A DNA stretch of 64,000 nucleotides, from assembly GCF_016862955.1 (NCBI RefSeq), contig NZ_BONY01000006.1, positions 124,001 through 188,000 of the forward strand. The letters are read 5' to 3'. Source of the stretch: Rhizocola hellebori. Lineage in GTDB: Bacteria; Actinomycetota; Actinomycetes; Mycobacteriales; Micromonosporaceae. The first letter of the stretch is position 1. Each line of letters starts with the position of its first letter. This document shows, piece by piece, positions 8,711 to 17,176 of this stretch. The notes below the pieces were generated by a model. It saw only the letters and a program-made list of their open reading frames with translations. It was not told the DNA's origin and did not search any database. A program made the position numbers and the translations under genes.

Positions 8711-9417
8711 ATCAGGGATTCGACGAACTTGGCTACGCCGTGTTCGCCCCGCCGTTCGCTCCCACAGTTATCGAGAACATCCGGCACGAGGCCGATGACA
8801 TACGTGACAAACTCATCGAGCAGATGGCCGCCGGAAAGACGCCCGACCCGCGAGTCACCTGGTGGCGGCTCGACGACGGCGCCGCGTACCTGTTGAAGAT
8901 CAAGCCCGTGGTCAATCTGGCGCCAGCCGCCGCCGCGTTGGCGCATGGCTTCTGGGCTCGCGCCACGCTCGGTGAGCTGCTGGACAACACCCCGTACCTC
9001 ATGGAAGACAAGTTTATGTACAAACAGCGGCTAATGTCCGATGTGGACTGGGTTGACCTCCCTTTGCTTGGTGAGGAGGTGCGCAAGCACACCGACGCCG
9101 CCTACTTCCAGGCGCGAGGTTTCGAACGGGTCATCACCGTGGCGGTGTGCCTGGACGACTGCACGGCCGAGTCCGGCGCACTGAAGGTCTGGCCCGGAAC
9201 ACACCGACGGTCGGTCGCGATGTCTCACACTTCGCGGCAAGGGCCGGTGGTTGCGGACGAGGACGCCCCTGATGAGGATGGAGTGGTCCTGACCGCTCCC
9301 GTCGGCTCGGTCTTGGTATGGGATTCGGCGCTGGTGCACGCGAGCGGCCCCAACCTCAGCGGAAGGCCAAGGCGCCTGCTCGTTCTGGGCTACACGGCAT
9401 CCCGTGTTGGGTGGTAG
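8707..9417 (+). CDS. phytanoyl-CoA dioxygenase-like Fe(II)/2-oxoglutarate oxygenase
   Basis: A 236-residue PhyH-family oxygenase. The iron-binding triad is visible as H128-x-D130 (KHTDAAYF) and H211 (LVHASGPN), with R220 placed to bind 2-oxoglutarate; SGALKVWPGTHRRS is the conserved loop of the fold. It would hydroxylate, desaturate or cyclise the pathway intermediate. I chose ATG 8707 over an upstream TTG because it overlaps the preceding stop (ATGA) and has GGGAGG 9 nt before it. Fourth gene of the operon. Confidence 0.88.
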   Translation: MNQGFDELGYAVFAPPFAPTVIENIRHEADDIRDKLIEQMAAGKTPDPRVTWWRLDDGAAYLLKIKPVVNLAPAAAALAHGFWARATLGELLDNTPYLMEDKFMYKQRLMSDVDWVDLPLLGEEVRKHTDAAYFQARGFERVITVAVCLDDCTAESGALKVWPGTHRRSVAMSHTSRQGPVVADEDAPDEDGVVLTAPVGSVLVWDSALVHASGPNLSGRPRRLLVLGYTASRVGW

Positions 9418-9421
9418 AGCC

Positions 9422-10045
9422 ATGAAGCCGTACACGCAGCTTCCGCCCTTCTACGCGCAGTGGGGCGAAGACCGCTGGCTCGCCGAGAACTTGGCGATAC
9501 CAGCTCAGGGAACCTTCGTCGATGTAGGTGCCGGGGATGGCGTCCACGGCAGCAATAGCCTGTACTTCGAGAACCTCGGTTGGAGCGGGTTGGCGGTGGA
9601 GGCAGACCCGCGTAATGCCCACGCTTTACAGAAGCGTCGATGTGCTGTCCGCATGTGCGCTGTCGCCAGATCGCCGGGGCGTCAGCAGTTCGGACTGCAC
9701 ACTCACAAGTCGTGGTCAGGGCTGACGCAACGGGGGCCGGAGGTTGAAGTTATCGCCGTCGACTGCTTCCGGCTCGCCGACCTCCTGGGTCCCCTTGGAC
9801 TCCAAACCGTAGACCTGTTGAGCATCGACGTCGAGGGCACCGAGCTGGATGTGTGGGACTCCATCGATCACACCACGACGACGTGCCGTCTGATCATCAT
9901 CGAGTTCGACGACAAGCGTCCCGATCGCGCACGGCACCAGATTCACCGCCACCTTGGAATCGGCGTCTATGACCTCATCCATGAGAGCGCGGCGAATCTG
10001 ATTTTCGAGCGAAAGGATAGGCGATGGCCACGGCGCGTAACCTGA
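9422..10045 (+). CDS. FkbM-family methyltransferase
   Basis: A 207-residue protein with the FkbM pattern: QWGEDRWLAENL at the N-terminus, motif I TFVDVGAGDGVHGSNSL, EADPRNA, and the late DLLSIDVEGTELDVWDSI strand followed by IIIEFDD. FkbM enzymes methylate hydroxyl groups on sugars and polyketides. ATG 9422 comes 4 nt after the previous stop. Its 3' end overlaps the ATP-grasp gene by 22 nt. A methylation of the hydroxyl made by the neighbouring oxygenase would be a logical order of steps (inference). Confidence 0.82.
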   Translation: MKPYTQLPPFYAQWGEDRWLAENLAIPAQGTFVDVGAGDGVHGSNSLYFENLGWSGLAVEADPRNAHALQKRRCAVRMCAVARSPGRQQFGLHTHKSWSGLTQRGPEVEVIAVDCFRLADLLGPLGLQTVDLLSIDVEGTELDVWDSIDHTTTTCRLIIIEFDDKRPDRARHQIHRHLGIGVYDLIHESAANLIFERKDRRWPRRVT

Positions 10046-11382
10046 ACCCTGTCGATCAGCTCAGAGGTCTACTGAACGACAACCGCCTGATCGTCGTCTG
10101 TGGACGTCACGATGACGCAGCCGCATGGGAAGATGCGATCGGCCAAAACCTCTGCAGGGCTATAGATCTCGACACGATGGCACTTGAACGATCGGATACG
10201 GTGCGGCGTAAGGAGAGTGGGCGGCTGGCCTTCCACCATGAGTCGATAGCCGGGCTCAATGGCACAGGGCCGCTGTCTGACATTGCCGACAGGTTCGATC
10301 CGCAACGACTGGCTGCGCTCATCACTCCGGACCCGCTGGATCCGCCAGCGGCTGGCAGCCGCCGAAGGCTCGGCCGCCGGCGTCCAATGTGGCGGCTGTG
10401 CGAGGACAAAGGCGTCGTCGATGCCATCTGGGCACAGCTCGGCATGCCGTATCCTCGGTCAGTCCTGGCGGACGGCGGTCATGATGTGGCCGCGCTTGGT
10501 GCGATGGTTGACGCCGGAGACGGCGCGGTCTGCGCGGTGCAGCGCGCTGGCGCCGCGCCCACCAGTGGCGCGGAGGGAATGTGGTGGTGGCAGGGCGATA
10601 GGATTCCCGATCTCACAGTCAGCCGCCACCATCGGCTCAAGGTCATGCAGCTGGTTCCGGGAGTACCGACCCGGTTGCACGGGATAGTCTTCACCAACGT
10701 CGTCGTCGCCTTTCCTCCAATGGAAGTCGTGACGCTTCCGCGCCCACAGTCGGGCACGTTCCTATGTTGCGGAGCGGTTGGCGGTCTTGCTGACGACCAG
10801 AACCTACGACGCCTGACCTACGAGATCGGCAGCGGCCTATCGGCACGCCTCGGCTACCGCGGCGCGTTCAGTGTCGACGGCCTCATGTCGGCCGACGGCT
10901 TCCTACCCACCGACCTCAACACGCGCCTCACCTCGGCGATGGAGGCTGCTGCGGCCCCAATCCGTGTTCAGATCCAGGCAGCCAATGTGGTCGCTCGCGA
11001 GGGATGCAATCTCCATGATGTCGAGTGGTTGGGCGGCCTCGCCGAAAGTGCTTTCTCCGGCGACTCGGTGACAATCTATGGCGCGGCAAACCGCGCCAAC
11101 ACAGCCAGCAATGTGGCCGTGCGGTGGGCAGGCTCCGAACTTGTCGCCGCCGATCCGGATCTGGCACATGGACAGATCCGTTTGGAACCCTCGCTGCGAG
11201 GTTGGACGTTGACTGCCTGCCTTCGACGGGACTACCTGCCGTCGAAACCCTATGCGGGTCCGGTCGCGCCAAAGGTCTTCGAGTTCGCTGACCGGCTGCT
11301 AGGCACCGATTTCGGCTCGCTGGCGGTTCCCTTCGGGCTGGAACAATATCCGGCGGTGCCGCCTGCTAGCCCAGGACGGTAG
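10024..11382 (+). CDS. ATP-grasp family ligase
   Basis: A 452-residue protein best read as an ATP-grasp carboxylate-amine ligase. Family-like features are the CEDKGVVDAIWAQLGMPYPRS segment around residue 125 (lysine and helix before the grasp domain), VMQLVPGVPTRLHGIVF, and FLPTDLNTRLTSAM, which corresponds to the metal-binding N-P/T-R motif with Asn and Arg kept. It would activate a carboxylate as an acyl phosphate and join it to an amine, probably the assembly or capping step. Last gene of the operon; convergent with the gltX paralogue 57 nt further on. Sequence is divergent, so substrate is open. Confidence 0.7.
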   Translation: MATARNLNPVDQLRGLLNDNRLIVVCGRHDDAAAWEDAIGQNLCRAIDLDTMALERSDTVRRKESGRLAFHHESIAGLNGTGPLSDIADRFDPQRLAALITPDPLDPPAAGSRRRLGRRRPMWRLCEDKGVVDAIWAQLGMPYPRSVLADGGHDVAALGAMVDAGDGAVCAVQRAGAAPTSGAEGMWWWQGDRIPDLTVSRHHRLKVMQLVPGVPTRLHGIVFTNVVVAFPPMEVVTLPRPQSGTFLCCGAVGGLADDQNLRRLTYEIGSGLSARLGYRGAFSVDGLMSADGFLPTDLNTRLTSAMEAAAAPIRVQIQAANVVAREGCNLHDVEWLGGLAESAFSGDSVTIYGAANRANTASNVAVRWAGSELVAADPDLAHGQIRLEPSLRGWTLTACLRRDYLPSKPYAGPVAPKVFEFADRLLGTDFGSLAVPFGLEQYPAVPPASPGR

Positions 11383-11439
11383 TGGGGCGACTCCGGAGCA
11401 CAAGCGCGATCACATATAAGTGACTAGGTTGGCAGTGTC

Positions 11440-12894
11440 CTATTGGGTGTTTGCTGCCGCGCGAAGCCGAGCCAGGCTGCGCTCACGGCCTAGCACCCCC
11501 AAAGACTCGAACAACGGCAACCCAACTGCCCGGCCGGTCACGGCAACGCGGACCGGAGCTTGCGCTTTGCCCAGCTTGAGGTCGTGCCGCTCGCCGACCG
11601 CCATCAGCATCTCTTTGAGACCGTCCGCCGACCACTCAGGAAGCGTCTCGAAGCCCGCGATCACGTCAGGCAGGACACCGCTACTCGCGGCAGCCTTCGC
11701 CCAAGCCGCCTCATCAATGGCTGGGGTATCCAGAAAGAGGAAATCTACATAGGACACGATCTCCGACAACGTCGCGATTCGTGTCTGCGCGAGTTCAGCA
11801 ACCGCCGCGAACGCGGCCGGATCGTATGCGGCTGGCTCCCACGGCGGAGGCGCAATACCGAACCCGGTCTCCACCAGCTCCTCGGCCGGCGTGAACGGCC
11901 CAACGAGCCAGGGCTGGCACGCCACGATGAAGTCCGAGATGGGCATCGCCCGGATGTACTCGCCGTTGAAGGCGAGAAGCTTCTTGATATCGAAGAAGGC
12001 GGGGGCTGAGTTGACGTCCTCAAGGCGGAACTCGTCCACGATCACCGACCAGGGAACGATCTCTCTGTCGCCTGAGGGTGCCCAGCCGAGGAGCATGAGG
12101 TAGTTACGCATTGCCTCGGGCAGGATGCCGTCGTCGCGGTACATCTCCAGGGCGACCTTGTCACGGCGCTTGGACAGCTTCTGCCGCTTCTCGTTGACCA
12201 GGATCGGTGTGTGCGCCCACACTGGCGGCCTGTGACCGAGCGCCTCCCACAGCAGCTGCTGCTTGGGAGTGTTGGGAAGGTGCTCCTCAGCCCGGATAAC
12301 GTGCGTGATCTTCATCGTGATGTCGTCCACCACGTTGGCGAGCAGGAACACCGGCGAGCCGTCGCCACGCGTGATGACGAAGTCCTCAATCAGCTTGTTC
12401 TCGAAGGCTGGCTCGCCACGTACCAAATCCTTGACCACCGTGACACCCTCGTCCGGGGTACGGAAACGCAACGCGCGCCCGTCGCCAGCCGCGAGCGCTC
12501 TGGCGCGACAATGCCCGTCATAGCCGGTGTACGCGTTGCTTGTCCGGGCCTGGACCTGCTCGCGAGTGCAGTCGCAGTAATAGGCGCGGCCAGCGTCGAA
12601 CAGCTGCTGCGCCGCTTTCATCTGCTCCGCGAGGTAGGCCGACTGGAGCAGTGGACCTTCGTACTCGGCCGGCCCTACGCCGAGCCAGGCCATCGCGCGG
12701 ACGATCCCCTCGGTCCACTCCGGACGGGACCGCGCGGCGTCGGTGTCCTCGATGCGAAGGACCAGCGTTCCGCCGCTCTGTCGCGCAAGCACCCAGTTCA
12801 GCAGCAGAGAACGGGCGTTGCCGACGTGGAACATGCCCGTCGGCGATGGAGCAAAGCGAACGCGAAGGTCAGAGTCGGGCACGGCTGATACCAA
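11440..12894 (-). CDS. gltX: glutamyl-tRNA synthetase, cluster-borne paralogue
   Basis: A full-length class I synthetase (about 480 residues). The HIGH-type motif reads [10 protein letters not shown] within [15 protein letters not shown], and the KMSKS-type motif reads KLSKRRD. The N-terminal catalytic and C-terminal anticodon-binding regions are both present, so it is not a truncated YadB/queuosine-type enzyme. Start uncertain: TTG 12894 or GTG 12882 ([12 protein letters not shown]). It lies inside the tRNA-Asn island, lacks the tRNA neighbours usual for a housekeeping gltX, and is preceded about 190 nt upstream by the same operator as the biosynthetic operon. Either a drug-resistant second copy protecting the producer, or a source of Glu-tRNA for a tRNA-dependent step (inference). 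Confidence 0.9.
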   Translation of the reverse strand: MVSAVPDSDLRVRFAPSPTGMFHVGNARSLLLNWVLARQSGGTLVLRIEDTDAARSRPEWTEGIVRAMAWLGVGPAEYEGPLLQSAYLAEQMKAAQQLFDAGRAYYCDCTREQVQARTSNAYTGYDGHCRARALAAGDGRALRFRTPDEGVTVVKDLVRGEPAFENKLIEDFVITRGDGSPVFLLANVVDDITMKITHVIRAEEHLPNTPKQQLLWEALGHRPPVWAHTPILVNEKRQKLSKRRDKVALEMYRDDGILPEAMRNYLMLLGWAPSGDREIVPWSVIVDEFRLEDVNSAPAFFDIKKLLAFNGEYIRAMPISDFIVACQPWLVGPFTPAEELVETGFGIAPPPWEPAAYDPAAFAAVAELAQTRIATLSEIVSYVDFLFLDTPAIDEAAWAKAAASSGVLPDVIAGFETLPEWSADGLKEMLMAVGERHDLKLGKAQAPVRVAVTGRAVGLPLFESLGVLGRERSLARLRAAANTQ

Positions 12895-13073
12895 TCATCC
12901 TGGTGAACACTAACGACGTACCTATCTTTTCAGGCTGGATATCGACGGCGGAAACGGGTTTGCCGAGGGCGCGGGATCTTCGGCCCAGGAAGATCATGAG
13001 AGAGTCTCAGGCGGGTCTGGTCAGATCCGCCTCCCACCATGCTCGATCCATCGAGGCCGCCCCGGCGTCGGTC

Positions 13074-13100
13074 AATGCATACAACCAACTTGTATGCATT
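13074..13100. promoter_or_regulatory. operator palindrome upstream of the gltX paralogue
   Basis: Perfect 11-bp inverted repeat AATGCATACAA - 5 nt - TTGTATGCATT. Its core is identical in both half-sites and spacing to the site at 5786-5808. It lies between the gltX start (12894) and the end of the creatininase gene (13109), in a 214-nt gap without other genes, so its most likely target is the gltX promoter. Confidence 0.75.
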
Positions 13101-13108
13101 GGGGTCGG

Positions 13109-13816
13109 TCAGGCCGCGAGAACCCGAAGGTAGTCCGCGAATGATTGGGTCAGGCTCTCCAGCACCATCTTTCCCTTGGTCGCGTCGCCCAACGACGGCT
13201 TGCCGATGATGCCCGAGGTCGTGTAGCTGCGCATGCCTAGGGTAAGCAGATGCTGTCGTCGGTCCGATCCGTCGTGGTCCGCGTTTTGGGTCGGGCCAAC
13301 GACTTCCGGTAACAGATGCAGCAGCATGGAAGTTTCGATCTCCCCTGCGTGCATGTCCTCATGAGCGCTGGTTTCCAGTCCAGCGTCCGCTCGTGCCTTG
13401 TTCCAGTCGTCGCGTCCGGGGAAGAGCGCGAGGTTGGGACCGTCTACCGAGAGTTCCTGAACTATATTGGCCAGCACGTAGTTACCGCCGTGGGCATTGA
13501 CCAGGACTAGCTTGCTTACCCCAGACCGTCGCAAGGAGTCGACGATATCGTTCACCACGCGGTGAAGCGTTGCCGAGCTGATGCTCACCGTCCCAGGCCA
13601 TGCCGCGTGTTCATGCGAGCAGGACACTGTGATCGGCGGAAGCAGGAACAAGCCGTATTCCCTGGTCAGCGCTTCGGCGATGCCGCACGCGATGAGAGTG
13701 TCGGTTGCCAGTGGGAGGACGTCGCCGTGCTGCTCGAAGCTGCCGATCGGCAAGACTGCCACCTGGGATTTAGCGCCAGCGATGTCTGCGGCGGTCGCCT
13801 TCGACAGGATCTCCAT
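13109..13816 (-). CDS. creatininase/MftE-family amidohydrolase
   Basis: A 235-residue metalloamidase. Metal ligands typical of the family are visible: E28 and H30 in SFEQHG, D39 in ATDT, H109 in NAHGGN, and E159/E161 in AGEIETS. The family includes creatininase, MftE (peptide trimming in mycofactocin maturation) and formamide hydrolases. Transcribed with the XRE regulator upstream of it (4 nt apart). Its place in the island suggests it opens a ring or removes a terminal group in the pathway. The combination with a GAMT-like methyltransferase is suggestive of guanidino chemistry but does not prove it. Confidence 0.88.
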   Translation of the reverse strand: MEILSKATAADIAGAKSQVAVLPIGSFEQHGDVLPLATDTLIACGIAEALTREYGLFLLPPITVSCSHEHAAWPGTVSISSATLHRVVNDIVDSLRRSGVSKLVLVNAHGGNYVLANIVQELSVDGPNLALFPGRDDWNKARADAGLETSAHEDMHAGEIETSMLLHLLPEVVGPTQNADHDGSDRRQHLLTLGMRSYTTSGIIGKPSLGDATKGKMVLESLTQSFADYLRVLAA

Positions 13817-13820
13817 GGCT

Positions 13821-14996
13821 TTAGCTTCCTCCCTGGGCTGCGGCCGCCCACTGGATGACCAGCTCCCGATGGCCGGCTGCTCCGTCCAGTCTCTCGTTCA
13901 TCACCCTACGCAGAATCCGCAGAGTCCGCTCCGAACCGGTTTCCAGCCCGAGAGCGAGCGCGCGCCGAGCCTGGTCGACGCCTTCATCAAGCGCTCCGGT
14001 CGTCGCCTGTGCGAATGCCAGGTGAGCCCTGACGAGCCCTTCGTCTAAACGATGGGAGGCTGGCCAATCCTGCAGAACGGTTTCCAGCACGCCGACCGCG
14101 CCGTTGGGTTCGCCGAGCGTCAGCAGACAGATCCCCTCGTGGGCGAGCACGTAGCTCGGCGTGCTGTGGGACGCGAGTTCGAGATCGATCTTGTCCGGTG
14201 TCGAATCGCGGCAGGCATCGAGGAATGCGCGTTTCAATGAGCGCCGCATTGCAGGCCCGTCGCCCAGAGCTGCATGAGCCTGTGCAGCACGCGTCGCGAG
14301 TAGTGCTCGGATCCGAGGCGGTTGGTTCGTCGACGCAACACTCTCAACTAGATCAAGACACACCCGAGGCTGATCTTCCTCGTAAGCCCGCTGAGCGCGG
14401 CGCATCAACACGTATGCGCCGAACACGGTGTCGCGTGCCCGCTCGGCAAGCCCACCAGCCCGCTTGAGCATGACCGTCGCATTTAAACGATCACCTTGGT
14501 TGTCGGCAATCCAGCTTCCGAACTCGAGCCATCTCGCCTGGGTACTCAGAAATCCAGCTGCCACCTGACCCGTAGCCGCAGCACCGAAGCGTGAGATGAC
14601 AGCGATCTCGGTAGTGACGATGTCCAGAAAGCGTCTGCCGCCGACAGCGTTGCCGGCCGCGGCGAGAGCAGACAGCATCTGCGTCCAGTGGTCGACATAG
14701 GCCCCATCGACCGGGGCTTTGCTGTTTCGCGCGATCTCCCGCTCGGCTTCGCCCTCCGTCCACAGCGTGATGAGTTCTCCACCCGCTTCAAGATGCTCAT
14801 CGATGCGCTCGACGGCCTTCTGGCTGGGCCAGCGAACTGCCTTCTCGTACTTGGCGATTTGATCAGGCGTGACGGGAAGGACCGTGGCCAACTGAGCTTG
14901 AGAAAGCTGGCGCAGTTGCCGCCAATGCCGGAGCACTGCGCCGAACCTGTCGCAAGCGGACAGCGTCGGGTCGAGAGTGCGTGGCACCTGGGGCAT
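13821..14996 (-). CDS. XRE-family transcriptional regulator with TPR-like C-terminal domain
   Basis: A 391-residue regulator. The N-terminal helix-turn-helix spans about residues 15-70 (FGAVLRHWRQLRQLSQAQLA...VTPDQIAKYEKAVRWPS). The remaining 300 residues are helical and repeat-like, as in actinobacterial regulators that control secondary-metabolite islands. ATG 14996 was chosen because GGAG lies 8 nt upstream; a GTG at 15029 would add 11 residues. It is co-transcribed with the creatininase gene. It is the only regulator inside the island and hence the likely reader of the palindromes at 5786 and 13074 (inference). Confidence 0.85.
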   Translation of the reverse strand: MPQVPRTLDPTLSACDRFGAVLRHWRQLRQLSQAQLATVLPVTPDQIAKYEKAVRWPSQKAVERIDEHLEAGGELITLWTEGEAEREIARNSKAPVDGAYVDHWTQMLSALAAAGNAVGGRRFLDIVTTEIAVISRFGAAATGQVAAGFLSTQARWLEFGSWIADNQGDRLNATVMLKRAGGLAERARDTVFGAYVLMRRAQRAYEEDQPRVCLDLVESVASTNQPPRIRALLATRAAQAHAALGDGPAMRRSLKRAFLDACRDSTPDKIDLELASHSTPSYVLAHEGICLLTLGEPNGAVGVLETVLQDWPASHRLDEGLVRAHLAFAQATTGALDEGVDQARRALALGLETGSERTLRILRRVMNERLDGAAGHRELVIQWAAAAQGGS

Positions 14997-15138
14997 TGAA
15001 GGGACTCCACAACGGACGATAGAGATCACCGAGGGTGAATGTCATGCTACCCGATGTGCGGTGCGGGGTCCTGCCCGTTCGGACGCGAGGCCTGGTTCGT
15101 TCCTGCACCGTCGTCGAAAAGGCCGGATTGATGCGCTT

Positions 15139-15630
15139 TCAGCTTCCAACTGACGCTATGTACGCGACCAACTCCCGGTCCGGGCTGACGCTGCGGCGGT
15201 AAAGGGGACCGCATGGTGTCGCGGCTAGCCGCAGGGAGAGGGAGATCAGATCGAGCTCGGGGCCGCGCCATGAGTCGGCCAGGAAGGTGAACTCGTTCAT
15301 GATCCCGAGCATGCTTCGGCTGGCGGTCTTGCCAAAGCGGCACTCGCTCATCTGCGCCGCTTCGGACTCGACGAGGTGATCCGTTGCCCCGTGGGCGGCT
15401 AACACGGTGGTGATCTGCGCACCGATCCTGGAGGACAGGTTGGACGCCGGTGCCAAGGGCATCAGCACTGGCAGTAGCGTCAGCTCGTTTACCAGCAAGA
15501 CGACCTGAGGACGCCATGTGAACGAGGTGGCGTACCACTGCCCAAGCAGCGTGCTGGGCAGGGTGTCATCGGTGAGGTCGGGGCCGCCGACCCGATCCAG
15601 CAACTTCTTGGTGGCGCGCACGATCAGCAC
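15139..15630 (-). CDS. DUF6933-like protein
   Basis: About 163 residues. The opening VLIVRATKKLLDRVG, the WYATSFTW segment, and the late RFGKTASRSMLGIMNEF stretch match, from memory, the DUF6933 family of unknown function. GTG 15630 fits the usual family start and has AGGA 8 nt upstream; an in-frame ATG at 15699 would add 23 residues without family similarity. It is the last gene before the island's right side, 142 nt upstream of the XRE gene. No function can be given. Confidence 0.7.
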   Translation of the reverse strand: MLIVRATKKLLDRVGGPDLTDDTLPSTLLGQWYATSFTWRPQVVLLVNELTLLPVLMPLAPASNLSSRIGAQITTVLAAHGATDHLVESEAAQMSECRFGKTASRSMLGIMNEFTFLADSWRGPELDLISLSLRLAATPCGPLYRRSVSPDRELVAYIASVGS

Positions 15631-15780
15631 CTTGTCATCCTGCCTGGGACGCTCGTACTCCACTAAAGAAGCTGCCCCAACCGCGGCCGTCCAGTCCATT
15701 TCAAGATCGTTAACTCTTGCTCATCCGAAGGGGCGGGGAATCGTGGGATCTTCGATTTTCTGGGTGCGCTGGGGAGCCAC

Positions 15781-15818
15781 GAGACATCTCGCATCGTCTG
15801 ATGCGAGATGTCTCTTTT
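15781..15818 (+). terminator. strong intrinsic terminator, orphan or bidirectional
   Basis: Perfect 15-bp stem GAGACATCTCGCATC / GATGCGAGATGTCTC, 4-nt loop, then TTTT. The T-run is on the plus strand, yet no plus-strand gene ends here; the VOC gene ends 5 nt away on the minus strand. It may act in both directions or mark the island boundary. Confidence 0.8.
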
Positions 15819-15822
15819 AGGG

Positions 15823-16230
15823 CTACCCCTTGGGCTCGACGAGCACGAGCCAGTTGCCGGAGTTGTCGCGCATGACGGCCTCGATCCCGTAGGGCCGGTC
15901 AGCCGGCTCCTGGATGAAGGTCACGCCCTTGGCGCTGAGTTCTTCGAAGGTCTTGTGGCAGTCGTCGACGGACAGGCCCAGGCCGCCCATTTGACCCTTC
16001 TCCAGCTGCCGGCGGATCATGTCGGCCATGTCCGGCTCGAGCGGCGGGCCGGGGGTCATCAAGGTCACTTCCAGCTCGGGCTGGCTCGGGTGCTTTACGG
16101 TCACCCAGCGGAAGTCCTCGCCCATGGTGACGTCAGTGCCCGCTTCGAAGCCGAGGACCTCGACGTAGAAGTCGCGGGCCTTGGACTGGTCCAGACAGTA
16201 GACGGTGACTAGGGAAACGTTCGTGATCAT
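15823..16230 (-). CDS. VOC/glyoxalase-fold protein
   Basis: A 135-residue vicinal-oxygen-chelate protein (start MITNVSLVTVYCLDQSKARDFY). The fold pattern is clear: YVEVLGFEAGTD, RWVTVKHP, GGLGLSVDDC, and IEAVMRDNSGNWLVLVEPKG with the terminal Glu metal ligand. Such small proteins act as lyases, dioxygenases or antibiotic-binding proteins. It lies 5 nt downstream of the AraC regulator on the same strand, so the two are likely co-expressed and the regulator may sense the VOC substrate. Confidence 0.88.
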   Translation of the reverse strand: MITNVSLVTVYCLDQSKARDFYVEVLGFEAGTDVTMGEDFRWVTVKHPSQPELEVTLMTPGPPLEPDMADMIRRQLEKGQMGGLGLSVDDCHKTFEELSAKGVTFIQEPADRPYGIEAVMRDNSGNWLVLVEPKG

Positions 16231-16235
16231 GAGGA

Positions 16236-16706
16236 TTACCGTAATCCGCTCCGCCTGCCCGGGGCTTCTTTCAGATTGCGCGATCTGCCGGTGCCGCCCG
16301 GATCGAGCACGCCGCGCATGAACAGCCAGCAGCCGGGCACGTGCGGGCCGCCGGTGGCAGCCCAGCGGTCGCGGTAGGCGGTGGGCGTCTCGCCGACGAG
16401 CTGGGTGAAACGAGAGGAGAACGAACCCAGGCTGGAGAAGCCGACCGTCATGCAGATCTCGGTGATGGTGAGGTTCGCCGCCCGCAGCAGATCCTGAGCC
16501 CGTTCAATGCGGCGCCGGGTCAGGTAGCGGATCGGGGTCTCCCCATAGGTGGCTTCGAAACTGCGCGCGAAGTGATACTTCGACACCCCGGCGACCCGGG
16601 CCAGCTCGTCGAGGTCGAGCGGGTCGCGGTAGTGCCGGTCGACGTGATCGCGCGCCCGGCGCAGCTGGGCAAGCAGCTGCAACGGCACCGGACGCCTTAC
16701 GCTCAT
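16236..16706 (-). CDS. AraC-family transcriptional regulator
   Basis: About 156 residues, essentially a bare AraC DNA-binding domain: HVDRHYRDPLDLDELARVAGVSKYHFARSFEATYGETP is the first helix-turn-helix and LTITEICMTVGFSSLGSFSSRFTQLVGETPTAYR the second. No sensory domain is present. ATG 16706 chosen; a longer start at 16751 adds 15 residues with no clear ribosome site. It is the first gene of the AraC-VOC pair. Confidence 0.88.
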   Translation of the reverse strand: MSVRRPVPLQLLAQLRRARDHVDRHYRDPLDLDELARVAGVSKYHFARSFEATYGETPIRYLTRRRIERAQDLLRAANLTITEICMTVGFSSLGSFSSRFTQLVGETPTAYRDRWAATGGPHVPGCWLFMRGVLDPGGTGRSRNLKEAPGRRSGLR

Positions 16707-16898
16707 ATCCCTAGCGTAGGCCTGCTCGGATCCGGATCGCGCAAACACCATGCTGTATGTCTATTTAGGACAATGCAAACTGGTATCGACGGCCGGGCCG
16801 GAATCCGGTGCCACAGCAACGACCGTTTAGATAGACAACCTTGTTTTGTGTTCAGCTCCAGCCAGCATCGTCTCCCTGCCGCTCGTGCCCGGGGTGCA

Positions 16899-17057
16899 TC
16901 ACTGCTGCTGGGCGGGGTTGGCGGCGGCCGGGCTTTCCCTTCCGCCCTCGGACAAGATGTTGCGTGAATGCGGCCGATTCGGGTTGCCGGGATCAACGGG
17001 GGTTCCGTCATTCCCAAGCAAGTCGTAGGCTTCGATGGATTCAATGAACGCATTCAC
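16899..17057 (-). CDS. small peptide gene divergent from an XRE regulator
   Basis: A 52-residue open frame starting at GTG 17057, preceded by a near-perfect ribosome site AAGGAGGTCACC ending at the start codon. It opens MNAFIESIEAYDLL, continues with a Gly/Pro/Asn/Asp-rich middle (GNDGTPVDPGNPNRP) and ends in AANPAQQQ. An in-frame ATG at 17072 overlaps the ribosome site and is less likely. No cysteines and no signal peptide, so not an obvious lantibiotic or secreted peptide. Its start is 119 bp from the divergent XRE gene, sharing a promoter region. It could be a signalling peptide, a ribosomal-peptide precursor, or a regulator-linked small protein; family unknown. Confidence 0.55.
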   Translation of the reverse strand: MNAFIESIEAYDLLGNDGTPVDPGNPNRPHSRNILSEGGRESPAAANPAQQQ

Positions 17058-17176
17058 GGTGACCTCCTTCATCGACGTCCAGCCATAGATGGAGGACAAC
17101 ACCGGGGATCTCTGTTTGCCGAGAGAACAACTTTTAGCAAGCAAGCACCTGGTGTCGACAAGCAAGAAGGACACTG

